This document shows positions 35,102 through 45,253 of a stretch of DNA of 64,000 nt, piece by piece. Position 1 is the stretch's first letter. Every line of letters starts with the position of its first letter. The notes below the pieces were generated by a model. That model made no database searches. It was not told the origin of the DNA and was given only the letters and a program-made list of their open reading frames with translations. The DNA is from Sambucus nigra (lineage: Eukaryota; Streptophyta; Magnoliopsida; Dipsacales; Adoxaceae), in NCBI GenBank assembly GCA_949130495.1, contig OX422221.1, positions 478,411,159 to 478,475,158 on the forward strand, in the 5' to 3' direction. Position numbers and translations under genes: made by a program.

Positions 35102-36260
35102 CTAGGGTATGCCGGTGCCTGAAGGCACGTTGATAATTTTGAAAAGCATAATGTCGTGCCTGTGCCGATGGCACGATAATAAATTTTTTCCCATAATATT
35201 TTGTACATGTGCCGATGGCACGACAATAAATTTATTCCCGTACCGCTAATAGTGCAAATATAAATATTGTTGGTCACCCCCTAGTACACTTACGGCATGA
35301 CTTACAACTTTTTTTTAGTATGGATTTTAAAATTTATTCCCGTATCACTAATAGTGCAAATATAAATACTGTTGGTCACCCCCTAGAACATATAGTTTAG
35401 ATTTGCAATTAGTAATTTTTTTATTATAACATTGCAAACTTTACGGAACAAACTTTTATAAACTTTACTAATATTATGAGTTGCCATTGTACTCTGATAA
35501 TATAGGCGAGTCACCATTTCTCGAGCCTCGTAACATTTATGAAAATATGAACCCCGCGCGTGTAAATCCTTATGTATTACATATACGAAATATACATTGG
35601 TATATAACTATAAACATAATTTTTTTATATAAATACTATTGCGTATAACTATAAACATAATTTTTATACCTGTTCAGACCCCTATAGTTATTTTTTTCCC
35701 AGTGCCTTGGGCAGTTGATGTACATTAGGATATGATTATTTCATTTTGCCTCGAACCACGTAAAGACAATTGTTCCTTCATCATTAACAATAAAACCACA
35801 AAAAATCCTTATTATATGTTGTGGTAAAAGCCTCACTGAAACCCGCATCTTTTATGCATTAAAAAGTAATTAAAATATTGTACATTTTTTAAATAAAATA
35901 TTTTTTTTAAATGACTTACAACTTTTTTTAGTATGGATTTTAAAATTTAAAAACAATCATATAAAATATAAAAAATCATTTAAATCCTTGTTTTTTTTTA
36001 ATGTACACTTTTTAAGCTTTTGTACCCGTGTCATCGGCACGACAATAAATTTGTTCATGTAATATTTTGTACTGTACATATGATACGACGATAAATTTAT
36101 TCTCGGGGTAAATTTGTTCCCGTGTTAATGGACAATAGAATTATAGTTGTAAACCATTTTAAATAAAAATTATCATTTGCATTTTATCAAACATGGAAAG
36201 GTGTACCCGATGGCACAATTAAGTTTTTAATCCCATCTATTATTTTTTACACGTCAAACT
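35102..36260 (-). mobile_element. Helitron 3' terminus with subterminal palindromic repeats
   Basis: On the minus strand: hairpin GTGCC-TTCA-GGCAC, then CGGCATACC, CTAG (35105-35102) and T. Inside lie several copies of a GTGCCGATGGCACGA motif followed by AATAAATTTATTCCCG (near 35170, 35213, 36024 and, weaker, 36080 and 36200), plus a direct repeat with CTAATAGTGCAAATATAAAT (35247 and 35350). No Rep found; the 5' end is unknown, so the right limit is approximate. Confidence 0.5.
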
Positions 36261-37370
36261 TGAAATTGAAATTAGCTTTTATTAATTAATTTCAAAAATT
36301 CATTAAGCAACAATGACATGAAATCTAAAAAATCTCAAAATCGACTAAGAAACACAAATTTACTTCATGGTTACTTCTCCGCAAGAGAAATCTTACTAAT
36401 TTATTTAAGATCTCTTATGAAGGACGCCTAGTTAAAATTGAAGTCGCTATAGACGCATTTATTTCGGGATTAACTTGCATGAACTTGTCATGTTCATTAA
36501 AAAATTTTGACTCGTATGTACGCGAAATTATTTCAAAATAGTGCTGATGGCTCAAATGTATGCAAAATTATTTCGTCGTAGGTGACGAATGGCATCAACT
36601 TAACATGTGTAAAGATCAAACACGCACCGCGGCATACAAATACTCAACAATAATTAAAAAGATTAAGAAAATACTCAACAAAATTTTTAATATTATACTA
36701 AAAATATAATACTAATAAGAAAAAAAAAGTTCACTTTAACTATCAGCCCTTTGTATGCTCCACTCCACCCTTATATCCTGCTTGGAATAAAGTAGAAGCT
36801 TGCATTTCGAGCCTTGTGCAGTTTAGCTTGCTTTTCCAATTTTGCAGAGATGATTTTCCTCTTTTCTACACTTCTTGCTTTTTTAAAATTTCTGGACTTT
36901 TTGGACACCAATTTCTGCATAGCTTCACAACAATAAAAGTATATATCCAGCTATGGCTTATCATGCTAATGTGTTATTGGAGACTTATCCTTCCTATAGC
37001 AAGTGTTAAAAAAACTATGATGATGATGAACAAACCATTTTAAGAAACAATAGGACACAAACTGCATTTTAAACTTGAGTACAGTGAATTGTTTGTATAT
37101 CAACTCCACAAAATTTGACATTAAACACAAAAAGCAACCCCATTTTGAATACGTGTGCACAGATAAATAAATCGACTAAATTGTTATAATAAGTTTGTAA
37201 TATCTGGAAAATCAAATTGATATACATAATTTAAAAGATTGATAATAAGTTTATTTGGTTACTAAAAACTCAAAAGATCAAACATCCACGTACAATATGT
37301 ATTCCACACAAATCACAACAAATAAAAAAGAAATTAATTTACAAAAAGCATTAAAGAAAGGAAATGGAAA
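36261..37370. other. No gene recognised
   Basis: AT-rich sequence. Open frames at 36816-37043 and 36966-37160 overlap on opposite strands and show no domain. Confidence 0.45.
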
Positions 37371-37530
37371 CACTACACCAAAAATGCTAATCTGGCACGC
37401 TGTGGCAAGGAGATTCTGGCACGGTTTAAAACCGTGCCAGAAATTAGCACGGTTTTAGTATAAACTGGCACGGTTTAAATGAGTGCCAGATTCTGGCACG
37501 GTGTAAAACCGTGCCAAATATGGGTACACC
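37371..37530. repeat. Left terminal and subterminal repeats of the CACTA element
   Basis: TIR followed by several copies of CTGGCACGGTTT and its inverse AAACCGTGCCAG (near 37390, 37416, 37439, 37466, 37493). Paired copies form palindromes of over 20 bp. Such subterminal repeats are TnpA binding sites in this superfamily. Confidence 0.85.
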
Positions 37531-37602
37531 TCATTAAAAAACTAAAACCCCAAAATTTCAAGCGGGACTAGAATTTCAGCCCAAATAATTCTAACCTAAG
37601 TC

Positions 37603-37641
<39 letters not shown>

Positions 37642-37645
37642 CTCG
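37603..37645. repeat. Microsatellite (CT)n
   Basis: Pure CT run ending CGCTCTCGCTC; CT tracts are common in plant 5' UTRs, so it may be captured with an exon. Confidence 0.9.
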
Positions 37646-37653
37646 CTCATGCT

Positions 37654-37822
37654 CTCCCCCTCCCTCTACTCTACCGGCGGGCAAAGGCGATTCCACGCTG
37701 CCTTCAATCTCCCCCTCCCTCTACTCTACCGGCGAGCCCAAAGGAGATTCCAAGCTGCCTTCGCTCTCCCCCTCCCTCTACTCTACCGGTGGGCCCAAAG
37801 GAGATTCCACGTTGCCACCATC
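37654..37822. repeat. 57-bp tandem repeat, three copies
   Basis: Copies begin CTCCCCCTCCCTCTACTC near 37654, 37709 and 37766; the first is 55 bp. In one frame copies 2 and 3 read LPLPLLYR.AQRRF. The following sequence to 37921 is codon-like and ends near a GT, so it may be an exon remnant with expansion; no family recognised. Confidence 0.75.
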
Positions 37823-38631
37823 ATCAGTTGTCATCGCCGCTGCCATCATCCTCAGCAATCATCGTCGCTGCTCTCATCTCCTCTTCCATCATTGCTGCCT
37901 CCAATAAATCGAACAACATAGGTATTTCAATATCTCACTTGCCTTCTTTTTTTTTTTACCAAAAATGACGATGAATGGCCTTGGTAGTGTATAATATCTT
38001 GCATTGTAGTATATTATATATTTCCCTTATATGATTTTAGATAGTATGGAGGTAACATGATGTGAATGTTGTTCTTCTCTGTTGTTGTGTTATTGATATA
38101 TATGTGCTTGTAAGAAGAAATTATATGTAGGAAATTTGGGCAATATGTTGGGGTTTGGGTTTTTGTACAATATCAGGCAGATGATGCTCTTGTTAGTAAT
38201 ATAAGTTACAACTAGATAGGATGCTTGTCAGATATCTCAAGATTAAATCTTATTATAAATGTTTTTGTTATTATGAATGTATGAAATTGTTATTGTCCCA
38301 GATAAAAATGGTGCTATTAAATTGGAATTCTGAATGATCATGCGTGGGTGAAAAATAACGGTAGGTAGACCTACCTCACAATGGGATGTGTCTGTTTGTT
38401 TTCTATCAGTGTCAAGATGGGTTCTAAATTTGTTGTCACTTTATGTTTCCAGGACAGCCTTGGCATTTATTTTCCTAATTAAACTTAAATCCCTGAGTAA
38501 TAATTGACATCAAAGTATATTTCATTTAAAGGTTGTTTATATATATATATATATATAAAAGACAGGTATGACCTAATAATAATATTGGGGGTACATTTTT
38601 ATTCTGGGGACCCCATATACCTAAGTGTTTT

Positions 38632-38926
38632 CATGAGCATTAAAAGTGAGAAATTTGTTATGGCCGAGGAGTTTGGTTTGTCCCTTGTCCCGGGTTGGTT
38701 AGCGTGTAGAGGTTGGGACCCTCTATTTTTTATGTATGATGTTATTCTTCTCAACATTGTTCAGAAATTCTTCTTTAGGGCACTAGGTTCTTCTGCCAGT
38801 TTACATTCATACATGCATAGGGTTGAGGTCATTGTCACCCTAGACACTATTGCCCATATTTTGCACATTCCCCATGAGCCTGAGGACACTTTCCCAGGTC
38901 ATGTTGTCAGTCGTCCTGAGACCTGA
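38632..38926 (+). pseudogene. Fragment resembling the putative plant transposon protein domain
   Basis: Reads MAEEFGLSLVPGWLACRGWD, then LNIVQKFFFRAL, VEVIVTLDTIAHILHIPHE and a stop. The layout (W, hydrophobic helix with FF, V.V.L..IA.IL.IP) fits the domain found in plant retrotransposon-derived proteins of the plant mobile or transposon-domain class. It is far shorter than those proteins and has no partner domain, so it is a fragment. It lies inside the CACTA element between the 57-bp repeats and the peroxiredoxin exon. Confidence 0.4.
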
Positions 38927-39409
38927 TGATATTTTGAAGGAGGTTTTTCGAGAGCTACCCACAGGAAAATCATACCCATATCTCTTTTGACATCGTCCAC
39001 TTAATGTACACAAATAGTCATGGTTGTCATATAGATCTCTTTGCACTCATGTTGCATGTTATGACCTCTTCCACATATCATGAATTTACTTGAAGATTTT
39101 ATTGGTTATTATGTGGAAGAAATGCAACTAATAAGGTTATATCACGATTGTTGCTTCTGCTAGCATTTTTAACCAACTGGACAGTAGCAGGTCTGCTTCC
39201 TGCTCTTTTACATTTTTTTTGCAGCTCTTTTCCTAGGTTAGTTATTGTATCGTCTGCTTTTTTAACTTGTTTCATTCTAATTTTTGTTTCATAAATATAT
39301 CATTTTATATACAAATCTTCAACCTTGTATAGTTACATAAGATTAATTTAGTAGATACTATTGGTATGTTCTTGTGGTGCTCATGTTGAATTTTTTAATT
39401 ATTTTTCAG

Positions 39410-39486
39410 AGGGTGAACTTCAACTAGTTGGAAATCCAGTGCCAGATTTTGAGGCAGGGGTTATACTTGATAAAGAATTCATCAAG
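39410..39486 (+). pseudogene. Captured exon of chloroplast 2-Cys peroxiredoxin (BAS1-like)
   Basis: A 77-bp exon lies between acceptor ATTTTTCAG and donor ATCAAG|GTAAC. It encodes GELQLVGNPVPDFEAGVILD, then KEFIK, matching the start of mature plant 2-Cys peroxiredoxin (LVGN.APDFEAEAVFDQEFIK) with one residue missing. The exon ends at EFIK next to the donor. The catalytic cysteine exon (FVCP) is absent, so it cannot act as a peroxidase. Splice sites at both sides mean DNA-level capture with introns. The exon could still be spliced into a CACTA transcript. Confidence 0.7.
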
Positions 39487-39639
39487 GTAACATATGAAAG
39501 AACATAATTATGAAATATTAATTTCCATAGCCTATGCATATAATGAGTACTTTTTATTTAGTTAAATAATGATTTTGCACTTGGGGCTCGAACATGTTTC
39601 TAAATATGTTTAGAAGACTTAACAAAAGCGTACCTCTTA

Positions 39640-42600
39640 TTGACAATTTGAAAATATCTAGATTAGGCTTAAAAACAAGTTGTTAAAGGGTATGACGATA
39701 ATTTGAAAATATCAAGATTAAGCAAAAATAACACTTAGACTTAAAAAGAAGCCGGTAAAGGGTGAAAACCCAAACCAGCTCCTAAACGATCCCGTAAGAG
39801 GCACGAACACCTCGCATGAGACTAATGTAGCTTGTACAGACTGACCGCGTAGTCCCGAGACTCCCGGTTTAAGAGTATGATGATAATTTGCAAAAATCAC
39901 AATTAGACTTGAAAACAGGCCGTAAAGGGGTGAAAATCCGAACCAGACCCCAAACGACCTTGTAGGAGGCACGAACGCCTCGCACGGGACCAATGTAACT
40001 TGTAGGAACTGACCGCGTAGTCCCGGGACCCCCAGTTTAAGAGTATGACGATAATTAGCAAAAATCACACTTAGACTTGAAAACAGGCCGTTAAGGGGTG
40101 AAAACCCGAACCAGCCCCCAAACGACCCCGTAGGAGGCACGGACACCTCGCACGGGACCAATGTAACTTGTAGGAACTGACTGCGTAGTCTCGGGTCTCC
40201 CGGTTTGAGAGTATGACGATAATTTGCAAAAATCACACTTAGACTTGAAAACAAGCCGTAAAGGGGTGAAAACTCAAACCAGCCCCCAAACGACCCCGTA
40301 GGAGGCACGAACACCTCGCACGGGACCAATGTAACTTGTAGGAACTGACCGCGTAGTCCCGGGTCTCCCGATTTAAGAGTATGACGATAATTTGTAAAAA
40401 TCACACTTAGACTTGAAAACAGGCCGTCAAAGGGTGAAAACCTAAACCAGCCCCCAAAAGACCCCGTAGAAGGCACGAACACCTCACATGGGACCAATTT
40501 AACTTGTAGGAACTCATCGCGTAATCCCGGGACTCCCGGTTTGAGAGTATGACGATAATTTGCAAAAATCACACTTAGACTTGAAAATAGGCCGTTAAGG
40601 GTGAAAACCCGAACCAACCTCCAAACGACCCCGTAGGAGGCACGAACACCTCGCACGGGACCAATGTAACTTGTAGGAACTGACCGCGTAGTCTCAAGTC
40701 TCCCGGTTTGAGAGTATGATGATAATTTAGAAAAGTCACACTTAGACTTGAAAACAGGTCGTTAAGGGGTGAAAACCCGAACCAGCCACCAAACGACCCC
40801 GTAGGAGGCACGAACACCTCGGACGGGACCAATGTAACTTGTAGGAACTGATCGCGTAGTCCCGAGTCTCTCAGTTTGAGAGTATGACGATAATTTGGAA
40901 AAAATCACACTTTGACTTGAAAATAGGCCGTTAAGGGGTAAAAACCCGAACCAGCCCCCAAACGACCCCGTAGGAGGCTCGAACACCTCGCACGGGACCA
41001 ATGTAACTTGTAGGAACTAACCGCGTAGTCCCGAGTCTCCCGATTTGAGAGTATGATGATAATTTGGAAAAATCACACTTAGACTTGAAAACAGGCCGTT
41101 AAGGGGTGAAAACCCGAACCAGCCCCCAAACGACCCCGTAGGAGGCACGAACACCTCGCACGGGACCAATGTAACTTGTAGGAACTGACCGCGTAGTCCC
41201 GGGACTCCCGGTTTGAGAGTATGACGATAATTTGTAAGAATCACACTTAGACTTGAAAACAGGCCGTTAAGGGGTGAAAACCCGAACCAGCCTCCAAACG
41301 ACCCCATAGGAGGCACGAACACCTCGCACGGGACCAATGTAACTTGTAGGAACTGACCGCGTAGTCCCGGGACTCCCGGTTTGAGAGTATGATGATAATT
41401 TGTAAAAATCACACTTAGACTTGAAAATAGGCCGTTAAGGGGTGAAAACCCGAACCTGCCCCCAAACGACCCCGTAGCAGGCATGAACACCTCGCACGGG
41501 ACCAATGTAACTTGTAGGAACTGACCGCGTAGTCCCGGGACTCTCGGTTTGAGAGTATGACGATAATTTGTAAAAATGACACTTAGACTTGAAAACAGGC
41601 CGTTAAGGGGTGAAAACCCGAACCAGTCCCCAAAGGACCCCGTAGGAGGCACGAACACCTAGCAAGGGACCAATGTAACTTGTTGGAACTGACCGCGTAG
41701 TCTCGGGACTCCCGGTTTGAGAATATGACGATAATTTGCAAAAATCACACTTACACTTGAAAACAGGCCGTTAAGGTATGAAAACTCGAACCAGTCCCCA
41801 AACGACCCCGTAGGAGGCACGAACACCTCGTACGGGACCAATGTAACTTGTAGGAACTGACCGCGTAGTCCCGGGACTCCCAGTTTAAGAGTATGAGGAA
41901 AATTGGCAAAAATCACACTTAGACTTGAAAACAGGCCGTGAAGGGGTGAAAACTCACACCAGCCCCCAAACGACCCGGTAGGAGGCACGAACACCTCGCA
42001 CGGGGCCAATGTAACTTATCGGAACTGACCGCGTAGTCCCGGGACTCCCGGTTTAAGAGTATGATGATAATTGGCAAAAATCACAATTAGACATGAAAAC
42101 AGGCCGTTAAAGGGTGAAAACTCAAACCAGCCCCCAAACGACCCCGTAGGAGGCACGAACACCTCGCACGGGACCAATGTAACTTGTAGGAACTGACCGC
42201 GTGGTCTCGGGTCTCCCGGTTTGAGAGTACGACGATAATTTGCAAAAATCACACTTAGACTTGAAAACAGGCCGTTAAAGGGTGAAAACTCAAACCAGCC
42301 CCCAAACGACCCCGTAGGAGGCACGAACACCTCGCACGGGACCAATGTAACTTGTAGAAACTGACCGCATAGTCCCGGGACTCCCGGTTTGAGAGAATGA
42401 CGATAATTTGCAAAAATCACACTTAGACTTGAAAACAGGCAGTTAAGGGATGAAAATCCGAACCAGCCCCCAAACGACCCTGTAGGAGGCACGGACACCT
42501 CGCACGGGACCAATGTTACTTGTAGGAACTGACCACGTAGTCCCGGGACTCCCGGTTTGAGAGTATGACGATAATTTGCAAAAATCACACTTAGACTTAC

Positions 42601-44225
42601 AAATAAGCCGTTAAGGGGTGAAAACCCGAACTAGCCCCCAAACGATCCCGTAGGAGGCACGAAAACCTCGCACGGGAGCAATGTAACTTGTAGGAACTGA
42701 CCGCGTAGTCCCGGGTCTCCCGGTTTGAGAGTATGGTGATAATTTATAAAAATCACACTTAGACTTGAAAACTGGCCGTTAACGGGTGAAAACCCGAACC
42801 AGCCCCCAAACGACCACGTGGGAGGCACGAACACCTCGCACGGGAGCAATTTAACTTGTAGGAACTGATCGCGTCGTCCCGGGTCTCCCGGTTTCAGAGT
42901 ATGATGATAATTTGTAAAAATCACACTTAGACTTGAAAACTGGCCGTTAAGGGGTGAAAACCCGAACCAACCCCCAAACGACCACGTAGGAGGCACGAAC
43001 ACCTCGCACGGGACCAATGTAACTTGTAGGAACTGACCGCGTAGTCTCGGGACTCACGGTTTGAGTGTATGACGATAATTTGTAAAAATCACACTTATAC
43101 TTGAAAACTGACCGTTAAGGGGTGAAAACCCAAACCAGCCACCAAACGACCCCGTAGGAGTCACGAACACCTCACAAGGGACCAATAAAACTTGTAGAAA
43201 CTGACCGCGTAGTCCCGGGACTCCCGGTTTGAGAATATGACGATAATTTGCAAAAATGACACTTAGACTTGAAAACAGGCCGTTAAGGGGTGAAAACCCG
43301 AACCAGCCCCGAAACGACCCCGTAGGAGGCACGAACGCGTCGCACGGGACCAATGTAACTTGTAGGAACTGACCGCGTAGTCCCGGGACTCCTGGTTTAA
43401 GAGTATGACAATAATTTACAAAAATCACACTTAGACTTGAAAACAGGCCGTTAAGGGGTGAAAACCGGAACCAGCCCCCAAACGACCCGGTAGGAGGCAC
43501 GAACGCCTCACACGGGACCAATGTAACTTGTAGGTACTGACCGCGTAGTCTCGGGACTCCCGGTTTAAGAGTATGACGATAATTGGCAAAAATCACACTT
43601 AGACTTGAAAACAGGCCGTTAAGGGGTGAAAACCCGAACCAGCCCCCAAACGATCCCGTAGGAGGCACGAACACCTCGTAGGGGACCAATGTAACTTGTA
43701 GGAACTGAACGTGTAGTCCCGGGACTCCAGGTTTTAAAGTATGATCATAATTCGCAAAAATCACACTTAGACTTGAAAACAGGCCGTTAAGGGGTGAAAA
43801 CCCGAACCAGCCCCCAAACGACCCCGTAAGAGGCACGAACACCTCGCACGGGACCAATGTAACTTGTAGGAACTGACCGCGTAGTCCCGGGTCTCCTGAT
43901 TTGAGAGTATGACGATAATTTGCAAAAATCACACTTAGACTTGAAAACAGGCCGTTAAGGGGTGAAAACCGCAACCAGCCCCCAAACGACCCCGTAGGAG
44001 GCACGAACACCTCGCACGGGACCAATGTAACTTGTAGGGAGTGACAGCGTAGTCCCGAGACTCCCGGTTTGAGAATATGATGATAATTTGCAAAAATCAC
44101 ACTTAGACTTGAAAACAGGACGTTAAGGGGTGAAAACCCAAACCAACCCCCAAACAAGCCCGTTGGCGGCACGAGCACCTTGCACGGGACCAATGTAACT
44201 TGTAGGAACTGATTGCGTAGTCGTA
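39640..44225. repeat. 168-bp satellite array, about 27 copies
   Basis: Landmarks such as AGGCACGAACACCTCGCACG and ACTTGTAGGAACTGACCGCG recur every 168 bp (a few units 167-170 bp). Full units start near 39740; 39640-39720 is a decayed unit with an internal deletion. Central units are very similar, edge units more diverged. The unit is divisible by three and free of stops on the minus strand, so long open frames of a 56-residue repeat appear (up to 392 residues at 43054-44232); these are most simply a by-product of the period. Confidence 0.95.
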
Positions 44226-44874
44226 TATGCAATTTTTCTTCTTATATATGCAATTTTTTTGCTTGAATATGATTTTTTTTTAAATGACTTGAGTACTAAT
44301 ATTGTATCTTTTTTGTGTGTTATTTTTTTTTTGTAGGATGACATTCAATCGTTAGCTTTTACCCACTTGGAACGCACGAAGAAGTAAATGCTTTACAACT
44401 GGGGGATTGTGTATTTAGTGTCGTTAATATTCAAGATTCTATTTTTTGTGTTATGGCCGAGCAGGCTTCCGTAGTTTTATGGTTTATTTTTATGGTCGTG
44501 CTGGCTATAGTAGTTTTATTGTTGACTTTTTATGGCCGTGCGGGCTTTATATGGGCAGATTTTATGTTAGCAGGTTTTGGAATGCTAAAAAAATAGAGGA
44601 AACTCTGCCCAATTTTTTTTATATGAGAACTATTGTAATTTTTTAAAGTTATTGTCGACTTTTATGGTCATGTGTCGCTTTATATTGGTATTATCTCTTG
44701 TAATTTTTTGAAGTTTGTATGCCCATTAGTTTATCAACAACCTGCGATATTCATAATTTGTGAATTTTCTTGATTTTGTTTTTGCAAATAATAAATATTT
44801 TTCCTACCAAATTTGGAATTTGCAGATTTTCCAGATTTGGTTCCTATTATTATTTTTTTTAATCAACTGAAAAA
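44226..44874. other. CACTA interior right of the array
   Basis: T-rich run, then TTTGTAG at about 44331-44337 followed by a short frame ending RTKK and a stop near 44387, which could be a last captured exon (unrecognised). 44446-44590 has repeated TTATGG(C/T)CG.GC.GGCT motifs. No known gene. Confidence 0.4.
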
Positions 44875-45250
44875 TCTGGCACGGTTTTAAACCGTGCCAA
44901 AACCGTGACAATGCATAAAAAATGAGAACGCTTATAAAAAAATCTGGCACGCTTTATAATCGTGTCAAAAGCGTGCCAGAAAATAGATAATTTGGCACGG
45001 TTTTGGCGTGTGCCAAAAGCATGCCAGATTTAACATCTGGCACGGTTTAAAAGCGTGCCAAAAGCGTGCCATATTAAAAAACTGGCACAGTTTAAAAGCG
45101 TGCCAAAAGCGTGCCAGTTTGGAAAATCTGGAACGGTTTTAAACCGCGCCAGAAAATCTGGCTCGCCTGATTCTAGCACGGTTTTGAACCGTGCCAGATT
45201 GCGTCTGGCACGATTTTAAACCGTGCCAATTTCCTGTTTTTGGTGTAGTG
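44875..45250. repeat. Right subterminal and terminal repeats of the CACTA element
   Basis: About ten copies of CTGGCACGGTTTTAAACCGT and variants in both orientations, ending in TTTTTGGTGTAGTG. Several near the inner side vary (AAAGCGTGCCA), suggesting drift away from the terminus. Confidence 0.85.
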
Positions 45251-45253
45251 AAA

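Larger units (their letters stand above)
37371..45250. mobile_element. Non-autonomous CACTA element with satellite array and captured exon
   Basis: Perfect 14-bp terminal inverted repeats CACTACACCAAAAA (37371-37384; inverse at 45237-45250) and 3-bp target copies AAA on both sides (37368-37370, 45251-45253), exactly the CACTA pattern. Both ends are crowded with TGGCACGGTTTTAAACCGTG palindromes. The 7.88-kb interior holds a CT microsatellite, a 57-bp triplicate, a plant transposon-domain fragment, a peroxiredoxin exon and a 4.5-kb array of 168-bp repeats. No TNP2 or TNPA is present, so it depends on another CACTA element. Confidence 0.9.

Noticed and set aside
39718..44232. Long minus-strand open frames (312, 213, 190, 392 residues and others) as a repeat-protein gene
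   Set aside because: They coincide exactly with the 168-bp tandem array; a period divisible by three without a stop explains them, and they lack a consistent start, known domain or signal.
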